Part shown: piece after piece, positions 1 through 8,463 of the stretch
How the letters are laid out: each line of letters begins with the position of its first letter
Numbering within the stretch: position 1 is the stretch's first letter
Assembly (NCBI GenBank): GCA_965248905.1
Contig: CBDFKS010000005.1
Coordinates: forward strand, 186,001 to 250,000
Origin: CBDFKS01 sp965248905
GTDB taxonomy: Bacteria > Chloroflexota > Dehalococcoidia > Lucifugimonadales > JAGWBF01
Reading direction: 5' to 3'
DNA length: 64,000 nucleotides
Position numbers and translations under genes: made by a program
Notes under the pieces: generated by a model
The model's input: only the letters and a program-made list of their open reading frames with translations
Database searches by the model: none
What the model was told of the DNA's origin: nothing

Positions 1-1
1 C

Positions 2-214
2 TCTCGCAGGGACACCTCGTCTGACTGGTGCCAGAATCTTATCAAGGACCCAGGCGTCCTCGTAGAATTGCCCAACCATCAAATCCATGGCAATGCCAGG
101 ATAATCGATGACGATAAGCTGGCTGAGACGATATTCGGTCTAAAATACAGAGACGACAGAGCCTCTAGGAAGAGAGTATTAGTCGAGATCGTCCCGAACG
201 ACAAGTTGGACTAA
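2..214 (+). CDS. C-terminal fragment, possible deazaflavin/FMN split-barrel oxidoreductase
   Basis: An open frame enters from the left edge and ends at TAA 212-214, giving 70 residues with no start in the window. The visible part has a DWCQNL segment, then a beta-strand-like VLVEL, NARIIDD and a closing VLVEIVPND. This order resembles the C-terminal half of small split-barrel nitroreductase-like (F420/DUF385-type) proteins, where a WxxNL stretch is followed by strands and a final VxVxxP. The similarity is weak and no cofactor motif is complete, so the function is only a suggestion. The gene converges with the flavin monooxygenase that ends at 419. Confidence 0.5.
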   Translation, partial: SRRDTSSDWCQNLIKDPGVLVELPNHQIHGNARIIDDDKLAETIFGLKYRDDRASRKRVLVEIVPNDKLD

Positions 215-296
215 TGGCGATAATCTTCCGGACCATACCTAACAGATGGCGGAGGAGACCAGTTAGTATTTAGTCAACCAAGATTTAATAGGTGCC

Positions 297-383
297 TTTC
301 ACCCCCATTCTAGCCTGCCCCCGTCGAGGTGGAAGGGACTTGTTCTCTCCCCTTGATGGGGGAGAGTTAGAGTGGGGGTGAAA
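297..383. repeat. Nested palindromic intergenic repeat
   Basis: Outer arms of 15 bp (297-311 and 369-383, one mismatch, TTTCACCCCCA type) enclose a second hairpin (CTCTCCCC against GGGGGAGAG, near 345-366). It lies between two convergent genes and could act as a bidirectional terminator. It is also similar in base pattern to other REP-like palindromes in the window, such as the one split by the IS at 3.3 kb. The rest of the 215-418 gap holds nothing else that I can recognise. Confidence 0.6.
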
Positions 384-418
384 CGATGCATCAAATTAAA
401 AGTTGACTGGCTACTAGT

Positions 419-1444
419 TCATGCCTGGCTCAGTCCACACGCTTCAGCCACCAGCTCATACGAACGCACCCGGTCAGCGAACTCGTAGCAGATGGTAACC
501 ACACCCAGGTCCGGAGTCTGAAAGCTTTCAGAGATGGCCTCTAACCCATCCTTTACCTGTTGAGGATCCCCGTCCACGCAGCCCCGTCGAAACTGCTCTA
601 TGAAAGCCCCTTCGTTTCTCCGGTATATGTAAGCAACCGCCTCTTCCACGGTGGGGATGCCCCTGGCTCTGCCAATGAGGGATTCCATCCTGGCCAGGTC
701 CCGGCTTGAACTCAGGCGGCGGGCTTCCTCTTCCGTCTCGGCGCATAAGACATGCACCGTTATGTTCACTTTGGGCTCCGATAGATAGGCAGAGGGGTGG
801 AAACTCTTTCTGTAGAGCTCGACTATCGTTGGGCCATCCTCGGTGCCGATGCCAAAGAAATGGGCGTACGCGAAGGGAAGCCCCATATGAGCGGCCAGAA
901 AGGCGCTCTCGGTCCTGGAACCCAACAGCCATACCTCCGGCATGGAGGCGCTACCTGGTCCGGCACGTACCTCAGTGAAGGAATGATTGGAGTTTATGTT
1001 GCCCGATAGGAATCCGATAAGGTCGTCCACCTGCCTGGGAAAATCGTGTATCTGGTGGGGTTGCCCAGGGTAGGCTAAGGCGGCGGCGGTAACCTGGTCA
1101 CTGCCGGGGGCTCGACCTAAACCCAGGTCAATGCGGCCTGGATAAAGGGACTCCAGCATGCGAAAGTTCTCCGCCACCTTGAGGGCGCTGTAGTGGGAGA
1201 GCATGACGCCGCCACTTCCCACTCGGATCGTCTTAGTATGGGCGGCTATCTGGCCGATAAGCACCTCTGGGCTGGTGCCGGCGAAGTTTGGGATGTTGTG
1301 GTGCTCCGCCACCCAATACCGCTCGTAGCCCATGGCTTCTACGGCCTTCGCCAGCTCGACGGTCTCCCAAAGGGCTTCTGTCGCGGTGCCGCCGTCCCGC
1401 ACCGGTGACTGGTCCACTACGCTCAAGTTAAGTTTGCGGCTCAA
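419..1444 (-). CDS. LLM-class flavin-dependent oxidoreductase (MsnO8-like)
   Basis: Bacterial luciferase-like TIM-barrel monooxygenase of 341 residues, expected to use reduced flavin (FMNH2 or F420H2) and O2 on an unknown organic substrate in the cytoplasm. The N-terminal LSVVDQSPVRDG, the YWVAEHHN strand and the RIDLGLGRAPG segment are typical of the MsnO8 subgroup. The start is a TTG at 1442-1444, the first usable codon after an in-frame TAA; the ribosome site is weak. It stands alone on the minus strand. It differs in subgroup from the three flavin monooxygenases at 57.9-62.6 kb. Family assignment is firm; substrate unknown. Confidence 0.9.
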   Translation of the reverse strand: MSRKLNLSVVDQSPVRDGGTATEALWETVELAKAVEAMGYERYWVAEHHNIPNFAGTSPEVLIGQIAAHTKTIRVGSGGVMLSHYSALKVAENFRMLESLYPGRIDLGLGRAPGSDQVTAAALAYPGQPHQIHDFPRQVDDLIGFLSGNINSNHSFTEVRAGPGSASMPEVWLLGSRTESAFLAAHMGLPFAYAHFFGIGTEDGPTIVELYRKSFHPSAYLSEPKVNITVHVLCAETEEEARRLSSSRDLARMESLIGRARGIPTVEEAVAYIYRRNEGAFIEQFRRGCVDGDPQQVKDGLEAISESFQTPDLGVVTICYEFADRVRSYELVAEACGLSQA

Positions 1445-1600
1445 TACACTTTACTCTGTTGGTAATTCATTCTTTTCGTTCCTTATTAAAACGAGGGCAG
1501 CCGATGACGAAAATGCCTGAGGAGACGAGCCTCACCAGGTTTGAAGAAGACTCGAGTCTGCCCTGTGCATGACCAGGGTTAGGTTGAGTGACGACCATGC

Positions 1601-2587
1601 CTAAATGATGTGGTATAGCAGCAGGTGCTCCCTCATCACATCAATCGCGAAGTCGTTCTCCACGTCTCGCCATACCGAGTGGATGTGGTTTGCGCCATCC
1701 TGGCGATTGTCGAACTCCACCACGAAGTTGCCACCGTGAAGCCGGTAGTAATGAGGCGTGCCCATCTGGATGGGACCGCCCCAGGCTAAATGTAGCTTGT
1801 CAAGGCCCTCTTCACGGAGAGTGGCTAGCTTCTCCTTGACAACATCGCTGCGCACCTGGCTCACGTACTCGGTCACCAGGCCCATCAGCATCTCCTTCTG
1901 TGTCCCTGACATGCGAGACCCAGGTAGCCCTTCTTCTCTGGGCAAGGAGACCTTGGAGCTGTTATATGTGAGAATGTCCAGGGGCGCGGAATCGTAGATG
2001 ACGGCCTTCGAGCGCTGGCCCGAGTCCAGGCTGTTCGCCAGCTCGAAGGCCAAGTCCTCCCGCCCTCCCAATATTCTCAGTCCCTTCTGAGGGCCCTTCC
2101 TAACCTCTGACGGGTTAGCTCCGAAGAAGAAGGGCGTGGTAGAGATTACATTGCCATTCCAGATACTGAAGTGTAATGAGATGTGGTGACCCTCGGCCCG
2201 CCACGCCCAAGGCTTTTCGCCGCCCGGCTCACCGAAGACGGTGAAGTAGTAGAGCTCAGGATCGCGCAGGAATGTCACATCGTTGTTCTCTACCTCTACC
2301 CCTTCCAGTATTACCTCGTGATCGATGATCTGGGTGGCCTTGGTATATGCATCGTCGGCCAGGCCGCTGGCAATGATGCCATATGCCAGCTTTCGTTGTT
2401 CGGCGTCCATGTCCCGCAGTGACAAGCCATGGCGATTCAGCGGGGGATAATACCAGAAGACTCGCTCTCCATCCTCATACTGGTAAGTGGCCTTTGCCTT
2501 TTGGTCAGGAGAGAGGCTGCTGAGGAACTTGGAGCAGGCTTCGGCCATCTGATCGGCCGCACTCATATGTTCATGGTTAGTCGCCAT
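1601..2587 (-). CDS. DUF3500 domain-containing protein
   Basis: A 328-residue protein matching the DUF3500 family over its full length: an N-terminal helical part (about 10-80), then a conserved core with WAWRxEGHHISLHFS near residues 145-160 and a late segment HYYRLHGGNFVVEFDNRQDGANHIHSVWRD that is split over several strands. The His/Asp-rich positions suggest a metal site, but no biochemical role is established. There is no signal peptide, although many family members are exported. ATG 2585-2587 has an AGGAGG site eight bases upstream. A 38-bp palindrome at 2619-2656 lies just upstream and probably controls it. Confidence 0.85.
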   Translation of the reverse strand: MATNHEHMSAADQMAEACSKFLSSLSPDQKAKATYQYEDGERVFWYYPPLNRHGLSLRDMDAEQRKLAYGIIASGLADDAYTKATQIIDHEVILEGVEVENNDVTFLRDPELYYFTVFGEPGGEKPWAWRAEGHHISLHFSIWNGNVISTTPFFFGANPSEVRKGPQKGLRILGGREDLAFELANSLDSGQRSKAVIYDSAPLDILTYNSSKVSLPREEGLPGSRMSGTQKEMLMGLVTEYVSQVRSDVVKEKLATLREEGLDKLHLAWGGPIQMGTPHYYRLHGGNFVVEFDNRQDGANHIHSVWRDVENDFAIDVMREHLLLYHII

Positions 2588-2618
2588 CTGTAATGCCTCC
2601 TGGGCTCAGTATACGGCG

Positions 2619-2656
2619 TCGATGTTTTGCTAACCGATTGGTTAGCGCAACATCGA
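2619..2656. promoter_or_regulatory. 38-bp near-perfect palindrome, probable operator
   Basis: Arms TCGATGTT / AACATCGA and GCTAACC / GGTTAGC are symmetric about a GATT centre, with only two mismatched positions per arm. The core TAACCGATTGGTTA has the look of a TetR-family operator. It sits 32 bp upstream of the DUF3500 start and about 145 bp upstream of the divergent DUF488 gene. No regulator gene is adjacent, so the binding protein must be encoded elsewhere. Confidence 0.55.
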
Positions 2657-2799
2657 TTTTAATAGAATCATTGCGTCGGTTCAAGTTTTGGTTGTAAAGA
2701 CGCTCAAATGGTCAAGTATGCGCTCGCTAGATTGACAGGCATTGATGGCGCTTTTACACTCCTATTTGCGACGGGGCGAGTCTGTTTGGTCTTGAGGGA

Positions 2800-3177
2800 G
2801 TGACACAGTTGCTCACATTGGCGAGTTGGTACCAACGGGAAAACTGGCTGGGAACACCCATGAGAATCTCCAGGTATGCCGGGAGGGGCCTGAAGAAGTC
2901 CGTTTACAACTGGGGAGTGGTTCCCGCCCTGGTGCCGGACTGGAGTCTTGTCAAGGCGTACCGTAGCGGCAGGATCTCAGAGGAAGAGTACGTGACAGCC
3001 TACCACAAAATGTTGGATGAGCGATGGGATATGGTGTCTGCCTGGCTGTCCTCACTGTCCCCTGGTGAGGATATTACCCTTCTATGTCACGAGCGGGAGG
3101 GCCGGTTCTGTCATCGCAGGCTGGTGGCGGAACTGGTAAGGAAACACAGACCCGACATTCAGGTGGAGCTGCGTTGA
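2800..3177 (+). CDS. DUF488 family protein
   Basis: A 125-residue cytoplasmic protein of the DUF488 family. Recognisable parts are an early YAGRGLKKSVYN stretch, a middle SEEEYVTAYHKMLDE helix and the C-terminal LLCHEREGRFCHRRLVAEL, where the Cys/His pattern CHEREGRFCHR is the family signature. Function is not established; the conserved Cys and His suggest metal or nucleotide binding. The frame begins with GTG 2800 and there is a GAGGGA-like ribosome site just upstream. It is divergent from the DUF3500 gene and may share the palindromic operator region. Confidence 0.8.
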   Translation: MTQLLTLASWYQRENWLGTPMRISRYAGRGLKKSVYNWGVVPALVPDWSLVKAYRSGRISEEEYVTAYHKMLDERWDMVSAWLSSLSPGEDITLLCHEREGRFCHRRLVAELVRKHRPDIQVELR

Positions 3178-3264
3178 CCGTCTTCCTCCCTCCTGTGTGG
3201 GGAAGGCCCTTAGGCAGGCTCAGGAGAGTTGGGGGTCACCCCCATCCTAACCTTCCCCCATCGA

Positions 3265-4595
3265 GGGCTCACTGGGGTAGGCATTTGAAATTATGAGCTT
3301 TGGGAACCGGTTTATGGTAGGTAATTTGCAAACCAGGGAGTGGGTTTGGCCAAGGTTCAGGTATGAGCCACAGGCGAAGCCAAGGCCTACCCTGGAGCAG
3401 TTGCCGAGTCATACAGCATATGCCCTTCTTTATCACGCTATCCTTTCGGGGTCCAGAACAGCTAGGAAGTGGATGAGGGCTTCTGACTCTCTGGGGAGGT
3501 ACTCCAAGAGAAATAGCGTCTTCTGCTCTGGTCCCATAGGCCGTGGCCCACAGGGTAGCCACCGCCAGAACGAGCCAGTACCGGGCCACTCGGTCCGGGT
3601 CAGTCCGTCGAGTGCGTTGCCATTGCCAACCCACACTCTTGAGAGCGCGAAAACCCAACTCGATCCAGAAGCGCAACCCATACCAGCATACCCCCACATC
3701 CTCGGGAGGCAAGTCGGTAATCACTATCCAGGGTTCCTTCTGGCCTTTATCCCAAACCACCACCAAAGTACCGAAGCGGTGGCGCTTGGGATTATAAAAG
3801 GCACTGCCCCTTCCTACCCAGGCGTGGCCTGGTCCGGGAATCAGCGTCCTGGCTTGCCGGCGTTGCCCCTGCAACGGTTGAAAGCTGGTGTTGTTTTTTA
3901 CCCGCATCAGTGGATGCCATCCCAAGGCCCGTATTTGCTTCCAAAGGCGGGGGCTCCACAAGCCCCGGTCAGTCATCACCAGCACCTCCATGCTTTTGGA
4001 CACTTCGGGAGCAAGCAGTTGCAAAAGCCGGAGGATTTCGGGAATCCAAGCCCCCGACCTGTTAGCAGGGAGTATGGTCCAGGCAATGGGAATGGCGCTA
4101 CCCCGGTACAGCACGCTTACTACCAGGGCGACCACGCGGTCTTGGTGGGCTGTTGCGTCGACGGCCAAGGCCAGTTGTTGACCTTTCCACAAAGACAGCA
4201 GCCAGCGGAGCAAAGGCGCAAAACAGAGGGTTACATCCAACTGGATGTTGCAGGGAGTGGCCTTCTCCGAACCATCCCGAAGGAACTCTCTAAGGTATTG
4301 TCGCAGAGCATGGAAGGTGGCGATGGAGGATAGAGCATCAATCACCGCGCTTTGGCAAGCACTCTTAGCCATGATTGCCCCATACACCCATAGCGCCAAT
4401 CCACGTATTTGGCTGGATCTTAGGTCAGGAAAATACTGTTCAGTTGAACGTAGCAAGTGGTACCATTCTCTCGGAAAGCGCATGAGTCACCTCCCCACAT
4501 CCCAGTTGAGTGATACTTCTAGGATGACGGGAAAGCTCGGCGCTTTCCTAGCTGTTTTTAAACAAGTTTTAGGATATGCCTACCCCAGTGAGCCC
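3265..4595. mobile_element. IS element with perfect 20-bp terminal inverted repeats, in a palindrome loop
   Basis: The left end 3265-3284 and the right end 4576-4595 are exact inverted copies (GGGCTCACTGGGGTAGGCAT). They are flanked by a 5-bp direct repeat ATCGA at 3260-3264 and 4596-4600. Removing the element restores CCTTCCCCC-ATCGA-GGGGGAAGG, a perfect 9-bp-arm hairpin whose loop is exactly the duplicated target. The 1331-bp element holds a single minus-strand transposase. The ends and target duplication are intact, so the insertion looks recent. Confidence 0.9.
3269..4483 (-). CDS. DDE transposase (IS4-like)
   Basis: Transposase of 404 residues with an RNase H-like DDE catalytic core: first Asp in LAVDATAHQ, second in VMTDRGLW, and the Glu in FWIELGFRALKS with the following Lys in the usual Y(2)R(3)E(6)K-like spacing. 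It would cut and join the ends of the element at 3265-4595. The TGA stop (3269-3271) lies inside the left terminal repeat, a compact arrangement. The C-terminal 60 residues are rich in Pro and Trp and not clearly conserved. Antisense open frames here (for example 3293-4333) are shadows. Confidence 0.9.
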   Translation of the reverse strand: MRFPREWYHLLRSTEQYFPDLRSSQIRGLALWVYGAIMAKSACQSAVIDALSSIATFHALRQYLREFLRDGSEKATPCNIQLDVTLCFAPLLRWLLSLWKGQQLALAVDATAHQDRVVALVVSVLYRGSAIPIAWTILPANRSGAWIPEILRLLQLLAPEVSKSMEVLVMTDRGLWSPRLWKQIRALGWHPLMRVKNNTSFQPLQGQRRQARTLIPGPGHAWVGRGSAFYNPKRHRFGTLVVVWDKGQKEPWIVITDLPPEDVGVCWYGLRFWIELGFRALKSVGWQWQRTRRTDPDRVARYWLVLAVATLWATAYGTRAEDAISLGVPPQRVRSPHPLPSCSGPRKDSVIKKGICCMTRQLLQGRPWLRLWLIPEPWPNPLPGLQITYHKPVPKAHNFKCLPQ

Positions 4596-4618
4596 ATCGA
4601 GGGGGAAGGGATTTTCCG

Positions 4619-4679
4619 CTCAGGATGAAGCTCACCACGAGCGGTGGAAACCTGCTCTCCCTGAGCTTGTCGAAGGACT
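4619..4679. repeat. Intergenic palindromic repeat, CTGAGCTTGTCGAAGG family
   Basis: It contains CTCAGGATGAAGCTCACC then CTGAGCTTGTCGAAGGA (4661-4677). The same words recur at 22183-22273, 27720-27780, 33657-33716 and 48341-48426, always outside genes or at gene ends. This copy directly adjoins the IS right flank and precedes the 3' end of the NHL gene. Confidence 0.65.
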
Positions 4680-4713
4680 AGCATCGCAGGACGGGCCCAA
4701 TTAGGGTTGGTCG

Positions 4714-5736
4714 CTACGCCTTCTCGTAGACCTGGATGCGGTGGCGGCAGGTATCTATCACGTAGACCTTACCCTCGGCATCCACCTTGACGGTCGTCGG
4801 CGCCCAGAACAGCTTTTCTATGCCCGCAGGCTCGTTGCGGAAGAACTCACCCACCGGTGGGTCCAGAGGCGGTTCCATGTCGGACTTTTGCCTAACTTCA
4901 AGCAGGTCCATGTGATCGGAAGCGAACCAGTCTTCGGCCCACTTTGACAGCCCAGACTCCCCTCTGAACTGTGCCACGAAGGCACCCTCGGGATCTAGCA
5001 CCTGCACGCGTTCGTTGCCCCAGTCGGCTACGTAGATATTGCCTTCCTGGTCAACGGCAAGGCCTGACGGGCGGTTGAACTGTCCTTCGCCCTCCCCGGA
5101 ACTCCCCCAGCTGGCCAGGTGTTTCCCCCCTGCTTCGAACTTCTGGATTCGGTCGTTGCGCCAGTCGGCCACATACACGTTGTCCGCGTGGTCAACGGCA
5201 ATTCCCCAGGGCATGTTAAACTCGCCGTCTCCCGTGCCCCTGCTGCCCCACTGACCCAGGAACGTTCCTTCCTTGGTATATCTCTGAACGCGGTTGTTGA
5301 GGCCGTCGACAACCAGGAGATTCCCATCCTTTTCAAAGACGATATTTGCGGGGCGGTCGAACTCGCCCTCTCCTCGCCCCTTTTTGCCCCACTTGTCTAG
5401 AAATCGGCCCTTCTTGTCAAGGATAGTGATCCGATGGAGGGCCTCGTCGGCAATAAAAAGGTTTTCGTTCTCATCGACAGCGATAGAGGAAGGCCACATT
5501 ATTTGTCCGTCCCCGGTGCCTCCACCGCTGAATTGGCCAAGATACTCGTCGTCGGTGGTACATACCGTAATCCTTTTATAGAACATGACGTCGCCCATCT
5601 CCATGGTACCCCGGTTCAGGACGTACAGGACCCTGTCACGGCCCATGCCTACGTCAACGGGATGGAAAAACCCTTGGCCGTCTATGGTGCAAAACCCAAG
5701 GGTGTGGCTGTATCGGTAACTGTCTCGAACGGTCAT
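4714..5736 (-). CDS. NHL-repeat beta-propeller protein, pair 1
   Basis: About 340 residues forming an NHL-type propeller. Successive blades carry the pattern GxxxFDRPxxIxxDxxxNLxVxDxxNxRVQ, for example MPWGIAVDHADNVYVADW and RPSGLAVDQEGNIYVADW. Before the last blade is a non-repeat insert starting LSKWAEDWF and ending DMEPPLDPP; the final strand contains CRHRIQVYEKA. No signal peptide or membrane segment is visible. I chose ATG 5736 because AAGGGAG lies seven bases upstream; the frame opens slightly earlier with GTG. It follows the DUF1800 gene by 63 bp on the same strand. NHL propellers usually bind proteins or ligands, or act as lyases; which applies here is unknown. Confidence 0.85.
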   Translation of the reverse strand: MTVRDSYRYSHTLGFCTIDGQGFFHPVDVGMGRDRVLYVLNRGTMEMGDVMFYKRITVCTTDDEYLGQFSGGGTGDGQIMWPSSIAVDENENLFIADEALHRITILDKKGRFLDKWGKKGRGEGEFDRPANIVFEKDGNLLVVDGLNNRVQRYTKEGTFLGQWGSRGTGDGEFNMPWGIAVDHADNVYVADWRNDRIQKFEAGGKHLASWGSSGEGEGQFNRPSGLAVDQEGNIYVADWGNERVQVLDPEGAFVAQFRGESGLSKWAEDWFASDHMDLLEVRQKSDMEPPLDPPVGEFFRNEPAGIEKLFWAPTTVKVDAEGKVYVIDTCRHRIQVYEKA

Positions 5737-5799
5737 TTCTGATCTCCCTTGCACGGGTTCAGGACTCCCAAATGTCCGCTTGTTCGCGCTAGCTATCCG

Positions 5800-7236
5800 T
5801 CAGACTATCTGGTATTCACGGGTCGCCACGATGAGCTGCAGCATCTCTACGATTCGATCGACCGAAGCACCGGCGTCGCTCCCGGTCGCAGACCTCATCT
5901 CACCGTCGGCCTTTGCGTGGTTCACCAGCTCATCTCTGGTGCTTTCGGCAACGCTCATAGGTCCGATCTGATCCAGGCAGGCTTCAACCAGCCCCTCGGC
6001 CGATACCCCGTCCCACTCGGACTCAATTCTTTTTACCATGGACCTGACTCCGGGCCTACCTACATCTCCGATTTGGTCAGAAGCGAAATTCACCCGGTCC
6101 ACCAGGCTCCCCGTGGTAATCCACTCCATTCCTGTATGCCAGCCTTCAACACTGGGCGGGTCCAAGAGAGCCTGCCCCATGTTGCCCGGCAATAGGGCCA
6201 AATCTACATCGGTTACGTCGGGGAAGCTGTGGCCTCCCGCTATACGTGCCGTACTGACTACAAGCTCCGTGGGGCTCTTCACTTTGGAGAACGTGGCATT
6301 TTTGAAGAATTCGGAGTTAAACAGAGCTCGCAGCACCGGGCGGATCTCATACTGGTTATCGACGAAGACCTTTACCAGGGTGTCAATAGCGGCGGGATCG
6401 CGAGGTGCGACGGTCTCCCAAGCGGGAACTTGTGGCTCGTCGGCCACAAAGAAGTTGTACAGGTGTCGTGCGATGAACCTGGCTGTGGCGGGCTGCTGGC
6501 ATATGATGTCTATGATGTCCTCACCGTTGAAGGCGCCTTCATGTCCTAGGAACTCCTTCATGCCATGGTCATGGTCATCATCCCTGTACTCGAAGTGCCA
6601 GTCCAGGTGTCCGTAGGGCAGGATCAAATCCTGCTGGGAACGGGCCGTCATCATCTCCGTGTTACGGATGGTCCACCCCGTGAATGCGTGGGACGCCTGT
6701 CGAACGTCGTCCTCGGTGTAGTTACCTACCCCCATGGAGAAAAGCTCCAGCAGCTCCCGGCCGTAGTTCTCGTTTACCGCGTCCTTGTGGCTGTCTTTGT
6801 TGTCCAGAAAGAAAATCATCGCGGGGCTCTTGGAAAGCTCCACAAGCAAAGTCCGGAAGCTCCCCAGTCCATACTGTCTGAACATGGCGATCTGTTTGAG
6901 TATGGCCCTGGGATAGTTGATCTTGGAGTTTCCGGTGGCGAATATTCCGTGCCAAAACAGGGCCAGCTTCTCCTCCAGCGGCCGTCTTGTATTGATCATT
7001 CGGTAGGTCCAGTATGTCTGGCAGCTTTGAATCTGTGTACAGTCGTTCTCGTCGATGTGGTAACGCCTGATGATATCCTCATCTTCCAGAGCTGGCGGAG
7101 CGTTTTCGGGGTGCAGCAACTCTTCTACTGTCGCTTCGTAACCCTTGGCAACGTATGCCTCCAACTCATCTCTGGTGGCGCCGAAACCTGCTCTGCGCAG
7201 CAAGTGGGCCATCAAAGCTATGTCGTTATTAGCCAT
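5800..7236 (-). CDS. DUF1800 family protein, pair 1
   Basis: A 478-residue DUF1800 protein. Signature parts are the N-terminal LLRRAGFGATRDEL, the LFWHGIFATG segment near residue 95, GRELLELFSMGVGNYTEDDV near 160-180, the ARHLYNFFVADEPQVP stretch near 260 and VEGWHTGMEWIT near 375. The function of DUF1800 is not established; in many bacteria it is exported and paired with DUF1501. Here there is no signal peptide and no DUF1501; an NHL propeller follows instead. ATG 7236 has AAGGAGGAG upstream, and a sigma70-like promoter lies at 7328-7355. Confidence 0.88.
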   Translation of the reverse strand: MANNDIALMAHLLRRAGFGATRDELEAYVAKGYEATVEELLHPENAPPALEDEDIIRRYHIDENDCTQIQSCQTYWTYRMINTRRPLEEKLALFWHGIFATGNSKINYPRAILKQIAMFRQYGLGSFRTLLVELSKSPAMIFFLDNKDSHKDAVNENYGRELLELFSMGVGNYTEDDVRQASHAFTGWTIRNTEMMTARSQQDLILPYGHLDWHFEYRDDDHDHGMKEFLGHEGAFNGEDIIDIICQQPATARFIARHLYNFFVADEPQVPAWETVAPRDPAAIDTLVKVFVDNQYEIRPVLRALFNSEFFKNATFSKVKSPTELVVSTARIAGGHSFPDVTDVDLALLPGNMGQALLDPPSVEGWHTGMEWITTGSLVDRVNFASDQIGDVGRPGVRSMVKRIESEWDGVSAEGLVEACLDQIGPMSVAESTRDELVNHAKADGEMRSATGSDAGASVDRIVEMLQLIVATREYQIV

Positions 7237-7327
7237 TTTTCTCCTCCTTGATACATACCGCCATTCAGTGTGGGAGATTGATGTAACTGCGACCTAATCT
7301 AGAGTGGCTGAAGTAATAATGAAGATT

Positions 7328-7355
7328 AGTATAATGATAATATTCGCAGTTGCAA
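7328..7355 (-). promoter_or_regulatory. Sigma70-like promoter for the first DUF1800/NHL pair
   Basis: Read on the minus strand, TTGCAA (7350-7355) and TATACT (7328-7333) are separated by 16 bp in an AT-rich island. The -10 is about 92 bp upstream of the DUF1800 start codon. The same two hexamers at 17-bp spacing occur upstream of nusA (42721-42749). Confidence 0.5.
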
Positions 7356-7419
7356 ATATCAAGTTGGGCAATTTCTTGGTGTGATGATCCGAATTACCGG
7401 ATTAGTCTAGGCGAGGGAG

Positions 7420-8442
7420 TCAGGCCTTCTGGTATATCTGGATGCGGTGGCGGCAGGTGTCGACGACGAAGACTCGACCCTTGGCATCCACCTTGATGGA
7501 CATGGGTCCCCAGAACAGCTTCTCGATGCTGCCGGATTCATAGCTCAGGAAGTTGTTGGGGGCTGGGTCCAACTCGGGCTCCATGTCGGCCCCTTGCCGT
7601 TCCTCGAACTCATCCCCGTTCGTGGTGAAATAGTCACGGGCCCATTTGGAGAGACTGGCATCTCCACGAAGTTTGGCGAGGAAATTGCCCTGCGAGTCGA
7701 GCACCTGAACTCGCTCATTACCCCAGTCGGTCACGTAGATGGTCCCCTCGCTGTCAACGGCAACCCCCGACGGCCTTCGAAACTGGCCGTCTCCATCTCC
7801 CGAGATGCCCCAGCTAGCCAGATGATTTCCAGAAGCATCTAACTTTTGAATTCGATCGTTACGCCAGTCGGCCACGAATACGTTACCTTCGCTATCAAGG
7901 GCGATTCCCCAGGGCATGTTAAACTCGCCGTCGCCGCTTCCGTGCCCGCCCCATTGAGACAGGAAACGTCCGTCCTTGGTGTATTTCTGAACGCGATGGT
8001 TGAGGCAGTCAACCACTAGCAGGTTGTCGTCGGTGTCAAAGACGATGCCGGCGGGACGATCAAACTCGCCCTCTCCACTCCCCTTCACTCCCCACTTACC
8101 GAGGAAATTGCCCGCATTACTGAAGATCGAGATACGATCGAGGGCCTCGTCCGATACGTACAGATTTTCGTCCTTGTCCAACGCTATGGACACGGGCCAC
8201 ATAATCTCGCCATCGCCCATGCCGCCATCGCTGAACTGGCCCAGGTAATCTTCGTTGATGTTACAGACGGTAATCTTTTTAGAGATAATATATTCTGCTG
8301 CATCTGAACTGGCCCGGTTCACAACGTAAAGCATTTCGTCCCGGCCGAGCCCCACGTCAACGGGGTTGTTGAATCCCCGTCCGTCGGTGTTCGTGAGAAA
8401 GCCTATGGTATGGCTGTATTTCAGCACATCTTGAGAGGCCAT
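7420..8442 (-). CDS. NHL-repeat beta-propeller protein, pair 2
   Basis: A 340-residue paralogue of the pair-1 propeller with the same blade order, including FNMPWGIALDSEGNVFVADW and RRPSGVAVDSEGTIYVTDW. It has the same insert (LSKWARDYF to DMEPELDP) and the same ending CRHRIQIYQKA. It lacks a signal peptide. It starts 21 bp after the DUF1800 stop, so the two are almost certainly co-transcribed. The shared non-repeat insert before the last blade separates this subfamily from generic NHL proteins. The Asp-rich blade loops could bind metal, but no catalytic site is evident. Confidence 0.85.
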   Translation of the reverse strand: MASQDVLKYSHTIGFLTNTDGRGFNNPVDVGLGRDEMLYVVNRASSDAAEYIISKKITVCNINEDYLGQFSDGGMGDGEIMWPVSIALDKDENLYVSDEALDRISIFSNAGNFLGKWGVKGSGEGEFDRPAGIVFDTDDNLLVVDCLNHRVQKYTKDGRFLSQWGGHGSGDGEFNMPWGIALDSEGNVFVADWRNDRIQKLDASGNHLASWGISGDGDGQFRRPSGVAVDSEGTIYVTDWGNERVQVLDSQGNFLAKLRGDASLSKWARDYFTTNGDEFEERQGADMEPELDPAPNNFLSYESGSIEKLFWGPMSIKVDAKGRVFVVDTCRHRIQIYQKA

Positions 8443-8463
8443 CGTTTCATCCTCGGCGCAGAA

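Noticed and set aside
3293..4333. 346-codon frame antisense to the IS4-like transposase
   Set aside because: It lies fully opposite a transposase with intact DDE residues and has no domain or ribosome site; a shadow frame.
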